Shown: positions 7,408 to 16,532, numbered from the stretch's first letter. The stretch: 64,000 nucleotides of DNA from Flavobacterium pectinovorum (GCF_006438875.1 NZ_RCZH01000002.1:19045-83044); one strand, 5' to 3'. Notes: generated by a model from the letters alone, not told the origin. A program made the numbers and translations.

Positions 7408-7604
7408 TGGCAATATTCACCCCACTACAATTGAAAACCTACGTCGAAAGAGTTGAATTACAAAAAGATCTTTTGCCACTTTCCCCAATTTTTACCTCAG
7501 ACCAAAAAACAGAATTAGACAGCCTCTACGATAAAATATTAGAAATCTGTTACACATCAGTCATTAAGGAAAAAGAAGTAATTGAACCTATCATTTTACA
7601 ATGA
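7407..7604 (+). CDS. Unknown small early protein, 65 residues
   Basis: Overlaps the previous stop by one base (TAATG), so translation is coupled. Mostly helical, no recognised domain. It lies 53 bp before the primase-helicase. Confidence 0.55.
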   Translation: MAIFTPLQLKTYVERVELQKDLLPLSPIFTSDQKTELDSLYDKILEICYTSVIKEKEVIEPIILQ

Positions 7605-7656
7605 TTTCGGTAAATAATTACGACTAACAAACTACACCAAACCTACAAACCGTATA

Positions 7657-10614
7657 ATGGCTAACTATAAATTTAACGTAGAAACACTTTACGAAAAAAC
7701 GGATAACGGTCTTGATATTATAAAAAAATATCTTGACAATTGCGACGGTTTCAGTAAAGCGTTAGAAAATGACAAAAACGCTTTTAGATACAGAGATACA
7801 GATAAATCTGCATCCTGCTATTTAGTAAAAAATGATAAAGGTCTTAAAGGTAGCATCGGGGTTAATTATTGGCGTGTTAAGGATTTTGGAGGTGATTTTT
7901 TCACGCCTATAGGAATTGCAATGGAGCAAAGCGGTTTAGATTTTTACCCTTGTTTAAAAATGTTGTACGAATGGTTTAATCTTGATGGGAACAACACTTT
8001 TTTTACTGCTACAGTTGAAATAACAACCATTGACGACAAAGACAAACGCCCGTTAGACTGGTTTAACGTTGTGACAAAAGAACATACACAGCTTGATATA
8101 ATTGGTACTTATATAACACCTGAATTAGCCAAGGAATACGATTTTTTCAGCGTAGAATATTATGAAAAAATCTTCATCAATAAAAAGACAAACCAAAAAA
8201 ATCATATCAAAGTTTCGGCAACTGAAAGTTTTCCGATATTTTGTTATATGCCTGAAAAAACATGGTGTAAAACCTATGCCCCATTTTCAAAAGATAAAAG
8301 TTTCAAACATGGTTATTTAGGCAAAAAGCCAGTTCGACACGTGTACGGATTGCAAAAAATTATCAATAAATACAATTCTAAAATTGATGATTTCAACAAG
8401 CAAATAAAAAAATCAAAAGACGATAAAACTACCAATAGATTAATTGACGAACGTGACGCTTACAAAATACCAAATTGTATTGTTGCCTCGGGCGGTACTG
8501 ATGGCTTAAACGTCGCAAGTTTAGAATATGATTTGATTTGGTATAATTCAGAAAGTGAACAAATCAACTATGCAGAATACAGCCAGTTGAAGGAAATTTG
8601 TAAAAACATATATAATCTTCCTGACATTGACGAACAGGGAATTAAGTACGGCTATGAAGTTGCTGAGAAATTTTGGAATATGAAAAGTATTTGGTTGCCA
8701 AAAGAAAAACTCGGTACAAACGGAAAAGATTTCAGGGACTGGATGAAATTCTACAAAAAAGCTGATTTAAGTGCTGTAAAATTCCAGTTTGGAAACCTTC
8801 TAACAGGTGCACTAAAAATGAAATTTTTCGAAAAAAATGAAAAATCAAAACGCTGGTCTATAAAAACGTCTTATCTGCATTATTTCCTTAAGATAAAAGG
8901 ATTTCACTTGTATTACCCTGAAAAAAAGTACACTGAAAAAACAGGAGTTCAGGAATTTATTTTTATCAGAATCAACGAGCATATTGTAGAGCAATATTTT
9001 CCTAATGATATACGTAAATTTTCAGAAATGTACCTGATTGAAAAAGGGCAACCCATTGACGTTATTGACCTTGTTAAAAATACCGAACAATTCAATGAAC
9101 CTAAGCTTTTATCAATGGATAAAATAGTTTTGGATTTCAAAAATTTCACAGAAGAAACACAAACATTCTTTTATAAAAATCAGTTTGCTACCATTTCAAA
9201 AGACGGTATCGAATTGAAACCGTACAAAGATTTGAAAAATTATGTTTGGGATTACAGAATAGTAAATAAAAACATTTTTGCAGAAAAACAAAGCTTTAGA
9301 CACTACAAAGACGACAATTGCAACGATCGGGTAGAAATTTTGCAAAAGGATTGCGACTTTATGAATTATCTAATAAATGGCTCTCGCATGTCTTGGAGAA
9401 AAGAGTTAGAAGAACCTTTCGGGGATTTTTCAAATAATAAGGAGCTAAAAGAAGCCAAACAAAAATATCACAATGAAAACCGCTTTAATCTTTCTGCTGA
9501 ATGTTTGACAGAGAGTGAGCGATTAATACAGGAAAAACATTTCTTAAATAAATGTTTTGGAATTGGCTATTTATTGCATCGTTACAAAATTGAATCATTC
9601 GCAAAATTCATCTATATAATGGATGATGCGCCCAAAGAAAGTGAAGAGGATAGCAACGGGCGTTCCGGTAAATCAGTTCTATTAAATGGCATAGATAAAC
9701 TATTGAACAATCATTATTACATCAATGGTAAATCTAAAAACATTACCACAAATTCGCATTTACTGGACGGTTTTACAAAAGAAAACGATTATTTGAGAAT
9801 CGAAGATATTGACCAATATTTAGGAGTTGAATTTTTCTATAACTGGGTAACGGGTCCGATTTCTGTAAATCCAAAAACAAAGAAGCCTTATAATGTTGAG
9901 TTTCACGATGCGGGAAAAATGGCTGCAACTTCAAATTTTGGTATCGGTAAAATAAATCAATCCACATTAGGGCGTTTGTTCTTTATTTCCTTTTCTGATT
10001 ACTATCACGTAAAAACAGATAAATACAACGAAGAGCGCAAAATCTCTCATGATTTTAATAATAAGGATTTGTTTTCAAGCTATTGGGATGAAAAGCAATG
10101 GAATAAGTTTTATTATTTCTTAATGGAGTGTTGCCAGTTGTATTTATCAAATAGAGACAACGAATTGCAAGCCCCGCAAACTAATATTCATTTGACCAAT
10201 ATACAGGCTTCTATGGGTGAAAATTTTATGAATTGGTGTGATAGTTATTTCACCCTTTCCATGATTGATGAAGACAGCGCAACAAAAGAAATTGTACACG
10301 GGACGTTAAACCGATTTTTATTGCGTGATGAAGTTCAAAAAGCGTACACCTCACATGCCGGAGAAAAATACAAAAAGACAGCCACGAACTTTAAAAAGAG
10401 TTTGGGAGAATATTGCAAAATGAAAGGTTGGACTTTCAACCCTGTTGAGTATTTAAGTGCTGATAAAAAAACAATCAAAAAACCGCACACCAATGAAAAA
10501 GGAAACCGTAACATTCTGGAATTTTTCTACGTGCGAACTAATGAAATTGAAGTTACAATACCAGAGCAAAAAGAATTGCAATTAGGCGAACGTCCTGACG
10601 ATTTGCCATTTTAA
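7657..10614 (+). CDS. TOPRIM primase / SF3 helicase fusion
   Basis: 985 residues. The N-terminus (about 40-100; FRYRDTDKSASCYL, VKDFGGDFFTPIGIAME) resembles the DnaG-type CHC2 region but lacks the zinc cysteines. A TOPRIM-like core follows (SGGTDGLN near 278-284; DIDEQG near 323-328). The C-terminal third is an SF3/D5-like helicase: Walker A GRSGKS at 668-673, Walker B LRIEDID at 713-719, sensor KMAATSN near 754, arginine region GRLFF near 775. It should prime and unwind element DNA and is the only recognisable replication enzyme here, so polymerase is probably host-supplied. Confidence 0.85.
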   Translation: MANYKFNVETLYEKTDNGLDIIKKYLDNCDGFSKALENDKNAFRYRDTDKSASCYLVKNDKGLKGSIGVNYWRVKDFGGDFFTPIGIAMEQSGLDFYPCLKMLYEWFNLDGNNTFFTATVEITTIDDKDKRPLDWFNVVTKEHTQLDIIGTYITPELAKEYDFFSVEYYEKIFINKKTNQKNHIKVSATESFPIFCYMPEKTWCKTYAPFSKDKSFKHGYLGKKPVRHVYGLQKIINKYNSKIDDFNKQIKKSKDDKTTNRLIDERDAYKIPNCIVASGGTDGLNVASLEYDLIWYNSESEQINYAEYSQLKEICKNIYNLPDIDEQGIKYGYEVAEKFWNMKSIWLPKEKLGTNGKDFRDWMKFYKKADLSAVKFQFGNLLTGALKMKFFEKNEKSKRWSIKTSYLHYFLKIKGFHLYYPEKKYTEKTGVQEFIFIRINEHIVEQYFPNDIRKFSEMYLIEKGQPIDVIDLVKNTEQFNEPKLLSMDKIVLDFKNFTEETQTFFYKNQFATISKDGIELKPYKDLKNYVWDYRIVNKNIFAEKQSFRHYKDDNCNDRVEILQKDCDFMNYLINGSRMSWRKELEEPFGDFSNNKELKEAKQKYHNENRFNLSAECLTESERLIQEKHFLNKCFGIGYLLHRYKIESFAKFIYIMDDAPKESEEDSNGRSGKSVLLNGIDKLLNNHYYINGKSKNITTNSHLLDGFTKENDYLRIEDIDQYLGVEFFYNWVTGPISVNPKTKKPYNVEFHDAGKMAATSNFGIGKINQSTLGRLFFISFSDYYHVKTDKYNEERKISHDFNNKDLFSSYWDEKQWNKFYYFLMECCQLYLSNRDNELQAPQTNIHLTNIQASMGENFMNWCDSYFTLSMIDEDSATKEIVHGTLNRFLLRDEVQKAYTSHAGEKYKKTATNFKKSLGEYCKMKGWTFNPVEYLSADKKTIKKPHTNEKGNRNILEFFYVRTNEIEVTIPEQKELQLGERPDDLPF

Positions 10615-10624
10615 AACCAACATT

Positions 10625-10852
10625 ATGGAAAAAATAGACTGCAACAAATTATACCAAGACCTATCCAAATTTGGAAACGTAGAAGTAATGAACGCAGGAA
10701 TTGTATTTACAGTACTTATCACTGGAACAGACTTAACTCACTCCGTTTTTAATGTCATAGGAATTATAAATAATTGGCAAAAGGGAAAATTTCCAATGGT
10801 GGAAATTTTAAGGAATACCGACAATTTTATACTTGTTATTTTAAAATCTTAA
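10625..10852 (+). CDS. Unknown small protein, 75 residues
   Basis: Starts 10 bp after the primase-helicase stop. Hydrophobic beta strands with no charge clusters and no TM of full length. No domain recognised. Confidence 0.55.
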   Translation: MEKIDCNKLYQDLSKFGNVEVMNAGIVFTVLITGTDLTHSVFNVIGIINNWQKGKFPMVEILRNTDNFILVILKS

Positions 10853-10863
10853 AACCTATCAAT

Positions 10864-11097
10864 ATGGAAGTATCTGAATTTTCTTTTGAATTTGATAATG
10901 ACGCTTTTTTGTCAAGTTCTTTAATGTTACAAGAAAACACGACGTTAAATATTTTAGAAGCAAACAAATTAATTGCTTCTGATTTAATTCGTTCGATAAG
11001 ACATGATTATGAAGAATTGCACGGAAAGCGTAAAGGTAAAAAACTAACAAAAAAGTTTTTACGCTCTGTGATTAGAACAAAACTCATAAAGCTATGA
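10864..11097 (+). CDS. Unknown small protein, 77 residues
   Basis: I take the ATG at 10864, because the same frame opens at 10774 inside the previous gene. Acidic first half, basic C-terminus (HGKRKGKKLTKKFLRSVIRTKL). The stop overlaps the next ATG (ATGA). Possibly nucleic-acid binding; unproven. Confidence 0.6.
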   Translation: MEVSEFSFEFDNDAFLSSSLMLQENTTLNILEANKLIASDLIRSIRHDYEELHGKRKGKKLTKKFLRSVIRTKLIKL

Positions 11098-11351
11098 AAC
11101 GATACATATTTATGAAAATTCGAATAGCCAATAAAGATGATTTTGCAGACCAATGGGGGCGAAAAAAAATAGGGGCAATTTATTTCGAACAATCGGTAAC
11201 AGGTGCTATTTGTACACAGCCTTTTTATTTTACAGAGGAAACAGATTTGGGGAAATTCAAGGAGTTATACACACATAATCAAATATACGTGCCGTTAGGG
11301 CTTTTTGATGAAATCGAAGTAGTAGAAGAAAAACAAGAACTAACACAATAA
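11094..11351 (+). CDS. Unknown small protein, 85 residues
   Basis: Overlaps the previous gene by 4 bp (ATGA). No recognised domain; predicted alpha/beta. A second in-frame ATG at 11112 is also a possible start. Confidence 0.6.
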   Translation: MKRYIFMKIRIANKDDFADQWGRKKIGAIYFEQSVTGAICTQPFYFTEETDLGKFKELYTHNQIYVPLGLFDEIEVVEEKQELTQ

Positions 11352-11362
11352 AAGTTGCAACT

Positions 11363-11602
11363 ATGAAAACATCACGATTACGCAGGTTATCTATTTGCAT
11401 AACCGATTTAGAAAACATACCGCCTGAAAAAATAACAATTGCAGGAAATGGTAAAAAATACACAAGTTTAACCACTTGGGATTATGGAGACGACAACACA
11501 AACGATCATGATTTTAGCGTATCCATTACAAGAACATCGCAAGAAAAACAAGACGGGATTCCAATTACATATATCGGAGGCGGTCTAATAATTGGCTATT
11601 AA
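11363..11602 (+). CDS. Unknown small protein, 79 residues
   Basis: Last gene of the first early block, ending 23 bp before palindrome copy B. Basic N-terminus (MKTSRLRRLSICI), no recognised domain. Confidence 0.55.
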   Translation: MKTSRLRRLSICITDLENIPPEKITIAGNGKKYTSLTTWDYGDDNTNDHDFSVSITRTSQEKQDGIPITYIGGGLIIGY

Positions 11603-11625
11603 AATATAAACTAACCCTTAAAAAA

Positions 11626-11685
11626 GTAGATTTTTTTGTGAACCTGGAAAAGCTGCAGCTGCGGATCTATTTAAAAAAAATCTAC
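11626..11685 (+). repeat. 60-bp palindromic repeat, copy B
   Basis: GTAGATTTTTTT...AAAAAAAATCTAC, 60 bp, centre CTGCAG overlapping CAGCTG. It lies between the stop at 11602 and the ATG at 11697. Confidence 0.9.
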
Positions 11686-11696
11686 AATTCAACAAC

Positions 11697-11975
11697 ATGA
11701 TAAAGAAAAGTACTTATATCCGAAGTTTTACACCATTACAACAAAAGCAACTTGAAAAGGTTGGAAAAGAGCAGGATTTTAAAACTACTCCTGAAATATT
11801 ATTTTTTGCACTTGATAAATATTTCGAGCAGAAAAAAGAAATCGAAAAATTGAATGGAATCATTAGTACAAAAAAGGACGAAATTTTTCAACTCAATTTA
11901 AAAATTGATTTTTTTAAATCAGCTTCAAAAAAAATACATGAATTAAGTGAGTTTCTGAAAAAGGAAAAAAAATAA
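11697..11975 (+). CDS. Coiled-coil protein, 92 residues
   Basis: ATG only 11 bp after palindrome copy B. Residues 30-92 are a charged coiled coil (QKKEIEKLNGIISTKKDEIFQ). The first 30 residues resemble a short ribbon-helix-helix or other small DNA-binding element. Function unknown. Confidence 0.6.
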   Translation: MIKKSTYIRSFTPLQQKQLEKVGKEQDFKTTPEILFFALDKYFEQKKEIEKLNGIISTKKDEIFQLNLKIDFFKSASKKIHELSEFLKKEKK

Positions 11976-12037
11976 AATCATCAATCAAAAAACGAGCAGT
12001 AAATCAAATCTAGCAACTTTTCAAAACCTAAATATTT

Positions 12038-12337
12038 ATGAATCTCAAAACTTTAAATTATATAAGAAACAAAGCTCAGTTACAAGACTTATTTATCAGC
12101 CAATATACAGCCGATTATATTCGAAAAGAAATACACGAAATTTTAAAAGAGACCCGAAAAAATGCAACTGAAGGCGCTAGGCTTTTTGCAAAAAACATTT
12201 CTACAAAAGAGCTAATTATCTTCTTGGATAGAAATGGAAAACCTGACGGTTATATATTATCAGATGAATTAAAAATTATGCTTCAAGATCACAGAGAAGA
12301 TGAATTTAAAATTAGAAAACTTCAAAATCAACTTTAA
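12038..12337 (+). CDS. Unknown protein, 99 residues
   Basis: Helical N-terminus followed by a short beta segment (KELIIFLDRNGKPDGYILSD). Five bases before the next gene. No recognised domain. Confidence 0.6.
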   Translation: MNLKTLNYIRNKAQLQDLFISQYTADYIRKEIHEILKETRKNATEGARLFAKNISTKELIIFLDRNGKPDGYILSDELKIMLQDHREDEFKIRKLQNQL

Positions 12338-12342
12338 AACTA

Positions 12343-12588
12343 ATGGCAAAGAAATCAAACAATCCGACAAACGCATTAATAAATCGAAATTTTATTATCC
12401 GTGTTTTAGAATTTCCAAAAGAAAACCATGTCAAAAACACCAAATTAACTTCTGCAAACAAACTTTCGAACTACTTAGATGACGAAGAAATCAAAATAAA
12501 GCTATTTAACAAGATATTAGACGGTGGTAAGGACAAATATACTTTCCTGATAAGAAGTAGGCTTAAAATCGATTTTCAGTCAAAATAA
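12343..12588 (+). CDS. Unknown protein, 81 residues (homologous fragment outside the element)
   Basis: Basic protein with no recognised domain. Its last about 32 codons and its terminator are also found at 2325-2464 outside the element with mainly silent changes. That marks it as a conserved member of this element family. It is the last plus-strand early gene before the minus-strand cargo. Confidence 0.65.
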   Translation: MAKKSNNPTNALINRNFIIRVLEFPKENHVKNTKLTSANKLSNYLDDEEIKIKLFNKILDGGKDKYTFLIRSRLKIDFQSK

Positions 12589-12595
12589 CTAAAAC

Positions 12596-12635
12596 AAAAA
12601 AGCAACATCACAAAATATAGTGATGTTGCTTTTTT
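12596..12635. terminator. Bidirectional terminator between early block and cargo
   Basis: AAAAAAGCAACATCAC / GTGATGTTGCTTTTTT with an AAAATATA loop. A and T tracts on both sides serve the convergent genes. Confidence 0.85.
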
Positions 12636-12679
12636 GTTTTAGTCATGAATGTAATATACTTTCTTACTGAAAGTAAACT

Positions 12680-13192
12680 TTATAATGTGTTTCTGCTCTG
12701 TCTATTTTTTGCTAAATAAAAAATAGTACCAACAATCAGAATTGGTAAAACAAAATAATAATATCTCACAAAATGATAATTGCCATTATCAATAACTAAA
12801 TAAAAAGATTCAGTAAAGTAAAGATAGCTAAACGATAAAAGACAGATTGTCACAAAAACTAAATAATTTCTAGTTCTTTTTTTTAACTTGAAATATAAAT
12901 TAGGCTGTAAAAAAAACAATAAATATCTTAAATATCTATCTTTAGATTGCTCTACCCTAGTTTTTAATTTTTCTATTAAAATTTTCACTAAATAAACGAT
13001 CGTACCGATAATAAATATAGGCAAAGCAAAAAAGAAATAACTTATTACATAATAAGTGTCGTAAAAATTGATCGTAAAAAAATATTGATTAAAGTAAAAA
13101 AAGACAAACAACATAATGCAGATTGTCACAAAAATCAAATAATTTCTAGTTAATGTTTTCATTGTTAAAATTTTCATTATTAAAAAAAGCAT
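12680..13192 (-). CDS. Membrane protein with internal duplication
   Basis: 170 residues, about four TM segments. Residues 15-70 and about 105-160 are repeats of each other: RNYLIFVTICIMLF / RNYLVFVTICLLSF and FFALPIFIIGTIVYLVK / YFVLPILIVGTIFYLAK. The first repeat has an INFYDTYYVISY stretch resembling the next gene's INIKDTYYAFTY. It lies at the end of the cargo operon. An immunity-like or exclusion role would fit the position but is speculative. An ATG at 13162 (MKTLTRN) is a possible start. Confidence 0.7.
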   Translation of the reverse strand: MLFLIMKILTMKTLTRNYLIFVTICIMLFVFFYFNQYFFTINFYDTYYVISYFFFALPIFIIGTIVYLVKILIEKLKTRVEQSKDRYLRYLLFFLQPNLYFKLKKRTRNYLVFVTICLLSFSYLYFTESFYLVIDNGNYHFVRYYYFVLPILIVGTIFYLAKNRQSRNTL

Positions 13193-13236
13193 TACACATT
13201 TTGAAATGTCCTAAATATATTCCTTGAAAACTAATA

Positions 13237-13437
13237 TCATCTAACTAATTCGTATAAGCGACTAGCAATGTAGAGGACTAAAGAAAATAATAATACAAAT
13301 GTAGCAACAGGTTTATAAGTAAATGCATAATAAGTATCTTTAATATTGATATCCAAACAATATTTAGTTGGATAGATGTAACCATAAATCAATAATCCTA
13401 TTCCTAAAATTAAAAGTGCGTCAATAAAGTATTTCAT
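13237..13437 (-). CDS. Small membrane protein, 66 residues
   Basis: Two TM segments (about 4-22 and 41-60) linked by a loop with NIKDTYYAF, related to one repeat unit of the 170-residue protein downstream. Same strand as the cargo lipoproteins. Function unknown. Confidence 0.65.
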   Translation of the reverse strand: MKYFIDALLILGIGLLIYGYIYPTKYCLDINIKDTYYAFTYKPVATFVLLFSLVLYIASRLYELVR

Positions 13438-13566
13438 AATCCTGTATAATATTCATCTAAAAAGGATGCATTAAAAAAACAAAGTAGCACCACTACTAGT
13501 CATACAATGGTGCTTACTCTTTAATTATAGCAAAAATTATCGTTAACTATTTTTGCAATTAACAAT

Positions 13567-14139
13567 TTATTGCTTGGTTAAAACAATTTGATCTATAGGC
13601 ATAATTTGTTGGGAGACACCTTGAGGGCAAGAACTAGGCGAAATCATTATTTTATCAGGTAATAAGAACAGTTTCATTTTAGTATTATTACTGCTTTTTA
13701 AAACCTCTATATATATCGTTCCTAGCTGTCCACATGTACTTTCTCTCCCAGAATAATTTAAATGATAGGTTGATCTCTGAATATAATCTCCTATAATTAC
13801 CAAATAATTATCATCGGATAGTGTTGTTGTATTTTCAATCTGTGTTCCATTAGCATTTGTGATAATGTAACGCATTAATAAAACATCTTCTTTAGTACCC
13901 CCCGAATAGTTGTTTACAAATTTATCAATTTTAAATTTATAAGTTTTATTGTTATAAGTACCTATCCAAGTGCCAACAAATTTATCCAATAAATTATTAA
14001 TATCTTTAAAGTAAGTATTATCAGGAATTCCATTTTCTGCTAATCGGTAATCTATAGCTTTTTCAACAGGAATAATTTGTTGTGCTTTGCAAGATAAGTT
14101 TGCTATAATGATAAGACTTAGTATTATTATTTTTTTCAT
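13567..14139 (-). CDS. Small lipoprotein; partner of the toxin-like gene
   Basis: 190 residues from the ATG at 14139 (MKKIIILSLIIIANLSCKAQQ), with a lipobox LSCK near residue 16. The frame opens at 14166 inside the upstream gene, but the lipoprotein signal fixes the later start. The body is beta-rich (TWIGTYNNKTYKFKI...), like small flavobacterial envelope lipoproteins. It directly follows the toxin-like gene on the same strand, hence candidate immunity or helper protein by position only. Confidence 0.7.
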   Translation of the reverse strand: MKKIIILSLIIIANLSCKAQQIIPVEKAIDYRLAENGIPDNTYFKDINNLLDKFVGTWIGTYNNKTYKFKIDKFVNNYSGGTKEDVLLMRYIITNANGTQIENTTTLSDDNYLVIIGDYIQRSTYHLNYSGRESTCGQLGTIYIEVLKSSNNTKMKLFLLPDKIMISPSSCPQGVSQQIMPIDQIVLTKQ

Positions 14140-14156
14140 GTTATTTACTATTGAGT

Positions 14157-15503
14157 TTATTGACAAGGTGTCGAATTTAATTTGTTATTTGCATTTAATG
14201 TTTTGTTTTCACTCTTCCCATCTTTTTTAATTTTATACAAAGATATTCCATTGATGCCTATATTATCTTTTAAGAATTTTAGAAAGCCTAATTCTTTTCC
14301 ATCTTTTTTGATAGCAGCTTTATAGATCTGATCAAATGAACCCCAATTCTGATCTGTTTTTACATCTGCAATATTACCTGTAAAACGTAGACTATAATCT
14401 CCCGAACTTGAAACCATAGTACCAAAAACATTCTCGACAGGAATTCCGTTGGTTTTTGCATTAATTAATAACAATAGAAATTGTTTTACATCTGCAGGAG
14501 AAAACATTTTTATAGGTGCACTTTCTTTAGGATTGCCATCTTCATCCAATTCATCACTTTCATAGGGATCTATATGCACATGCATAAATCCAACCATGTC
14601 AGGTTCAATAATAAATTCTAATGAGTTTATATTAGTTCCTCCACTGCCGTTTTGTAATTCTTTAAATGATCCATCTTTCTTTTGTGCATATCCACTTTCT
14701 TTTTTCAAACTTGTTTTTGCTTTTAAAGCATCCATTTTTGCTTTGAATGCAGGATTTACAGCTTGGTCACTAATACTTTTACAAGGGTCATTTACAGCAG
14801 GAGGAGTACTGGGACTACCGCTACCTCCGCCACCTGTAGAATCCCAAGTCACTCCTGATGCGCCACCCACAGGAGCATAACCTATACTTGAACCGCCACT
14901 TCCCCAAATCATATCAAAACTAACAGCATTAGTCAGTTTAGGCTTAGGACCAATAACTACTTCTTTCAATTCTCCACCATCTATTGTTTTAGAAGTTGAA
15001 GATGTTGTAGAGTTACTCTTTACATATTGAATTTCAATAATTCCATCTTTTGCTTTGTATCCGTTAATAAAATCACCTTCGAGTGAATAAATAAGCAGTT
15101 TTCCAGAAAAACTACCTTGGGTAGAATTCTCGTCAGGTTGCATACTAAAAATGACGCTTCTAATCTCATCGTCTATCTTCACTACCAAAACACGATCATT
15201 TCGAACTTCGCTGTTTGTCGCAAAAGGAATTACGGTCAATAACTGATCACTACCGTTTAATTTTTCCAGTGTTGCTTTATCAAATTCAAGCTCACCTATT
15301 TCACTGCCTGATAATTTAGCCGTAGGATTATTAGCTGACCTTGCTAAGAATGCTTTAGCATCATTGATGCTTACGGTCTTAATTGTGCTTTGTTCCTGCT
15401 TTGTTAGGTTTTCATTGTCCTGACAATTGGTTAGTACCAATGCCAAGGTAAAAAGAAATATTCTTTTTGTAAGTTTTAATTTCTCTGGTTTGTGGTTTCT
15501 CAT
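14157..15503 (-). CDS. Toxin-like lipoprotein with JAMM-like C-terminal domain (cargo)
   Basis: 448 residues. Signal peptide with lipobox LTNCQD, and an N-terminal half nearly identical in layout to 3082-4545, including APVGGASGVTWD and a Gly-rich hinge near 215-235. The C-terminal domain differs and contains HVH (308-310) and FSPAD (S335, D338), reminiscent of the HxH...SxxD pattern of JAB/JAMM metalloproteases, with a longer spacer than usual. On the strand opposite to the virion genes and with its own promoter, so it is probably expressed in the lysogen as a moron. Confidence 0.75.
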   Translation of the reverse strand: MRNHKPEKLKLTKRIFLFTLALVLTNCQDNENLTKQEQSTIKTVSINDAKAFLARSANNPTAKLSGSEIGELEFDKATLEKLNGSDQLLTVIPFATNSEVRNDRVLVVKIDDEIRSVIFSMQPDENSTQGSFSGKLLIYSLEGDFINGYKAKDGIIEIQYVKSNSTTSSTSKTIDGGELKEVVIGPKPKLTNAVSFDMIWGSGGSSIGYAPVGGASGVTWDSTGGGGSGSPSTPPAVNDPCKSISDQAVNPAFKAKMDALKAKTSLKKESGYAQKKDGSFKELQNGSGGTNINSLEFIIEPDMVGFMHVHIDPYESDELDEDGNPKESAPIKMFSPADVKQFLLLLINAKTNGIPVENVFGTMVSSSGDYSLRFTGNIADVKTDQNWGSFDQIYKAAIKKDGKELGFLKFLKDNIGINGISLYKIKKDGKSENKTLNANNKLNSTPCQ

Positions 15504-15533
15504 GGTTATATTTCAGTTTTTTCTTTCGAAAAC

Positions 15534-15565
15534 CAAAAGTATACATTTTAAGTATTCAAAAACAA
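15534..15565 (-). promoter_or_regulatory. Promoter of the cargo operon
   Basis: Minus-strand TACTTTTG (15534-15541) and TTG 21 bp upstream (15563-15565), in the same positions as in the paralogue at 4576-4607. Confidence 0.65.
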
Positions 15566-15651
15566 TTATTTGGGTATTTCTTACAAATTTTTTTTAAAAA
15601 GTAGACAAAGTTAGTTATAGCCTACCCACTTCAACAAAGAAGCGTTTTTTT

Positions 15652-15690
15652 TTGCAAAGCCGTTGCAAAAGCTTTGCGAAACCTTTGCAA
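15652..15690. promoter_or_regulatory. Four TTGCRA repeats phased at 11 bp
   Basis: TTGCAA at 15652, 15663 and 15685 and TTGCGA at 15674: starts exactly 11 bp apart, one helical turn. A further dyad CTGCGAATCTTCGCAAG follows near 15715. The array sits between the cargo promoter and the late operon, with no gene between 15504 and 15811. Likely a cooperative regulator site for late transcription, or an origin. Confidence 0.7.
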
Positions 15691-15811
15691 TTGTAAAAGA
15701 TCGTAATACATCTTCTGCGAATCTTCGCAAGCTTTAAACGGTTACTTTCTTCTGTTTCATATTTGTAATCGAAAAGCCTAACAACCTAATACAAGAACGA
15801 AAATGAAATAA

Positions 15812-16522
15812 ATGGATATTGATAACTTGTTACAAAGGAACATCTTAGGCGGTCAAGAGTACGAACCGTTGTTTCCACGTGTTAGCTGTGATAAGACTAA
15901 ACTGGGCAACGGTAATACTTTTGATACTGTCAGAATGATTAAGCAAATGGTTGTGAAATACAACTATCAGACAAAGGAAGTTGCAAAGGTTTTGCAACAA
16001 AGTTCATTGAAAGAAACGTGTGATAAGATTTATTGGTTTTTGTACAATCTCATTCAGTACAAAGCCGATGGAATAGAACAAAATCTTAGAAGTCCTGCTT
16101 GCGCTTTCAAGCAAAGAGTATCGGGTGTTGATTGTAAAACCTATTCCATTTTTGCCAGTTGCTTACTTGCTAATATGGGTATTCGCCACTATATCAGGCA
16201 GATTAAACAACCGAGTTTTCGCCCAGATCTATATACTCACGTTTACGTAATTGTGCCTCTTAACCAAGAAACAGGCGATATAAAAGACGGCTATTTTATT
16301 ATAGACGGTACAACAAGTAATAACCGAGAACCAATATATACTATGGCACATGACACCGATGTTAATTTACCGCATTACGGGCTTAATGCTCCTATTGCAA
16401 AGGGTAAGCGCAAAACTATTGCAACAAAAACTACAACCGTTGCAAAGGAATCTAATAAACCAGTACTTCTAGGGATAGGAGCATTTTTAACGGGTTTATT
16501 TCTATTTGGGAAATCTAATTAA
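15812..16522 (+). CDS. Transglutaminase-like cysteine protein with C-terminal TM
   Basis: 236 residues. The papain-like/transglutaminase triad is visible: GVDCKTYSIFASCLLANMG with Cys108, YTHVYVIVPL with His143, and FIIDGTT with Asp165. Residues about 215-233 are a TM segment, preceded by a Lys/Thr-rich linker after YGLNAPI. First gene of the late operon. In viruses such folds can be maturation proteases or cross-linking enzymes, which would suit a virion operon; a cell-wall amide target is the main alternative. Confidence 0.75.
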   Translation: MDIDNLLQRNILGGQEYEPLFPRVSCDKTKLGNGNTFDTVRMIKQMVVKYNYQTKEVAKVLQQSSLKETCDKIYWFLYNLIQYKADGIEQNLRSPACAFKQRVSGVDCKTYSIFASCLLANMGIRHYIRQIKQPSFRPDLYTHVYVIVPLNQETGDIKDGYFIIDGTTSNNREPIYTMAHDTDVNLPHYGLNAPIAKGKRKTIATKTTTVAKESNKPVLLGIGAFLTGLFLFGKSN

Positions 16523-16532
16523 ATAATGAAAT

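Noticed and set aside
12300..12482. 60-codon plus-strand frame
   Set aside because: It overlaps two better supported genes (12038-12337 and 12343-12588) in another frame.
12680..13192. DTYYVISYFFFALP stretch as a cytochrome oxidase subunit I fragment
   Set aside because: A short chance-like resemblance to the HDTYYVVAHFHY helix; the heme/copper His ligands are absent and the protein has its own two-fold repeat.
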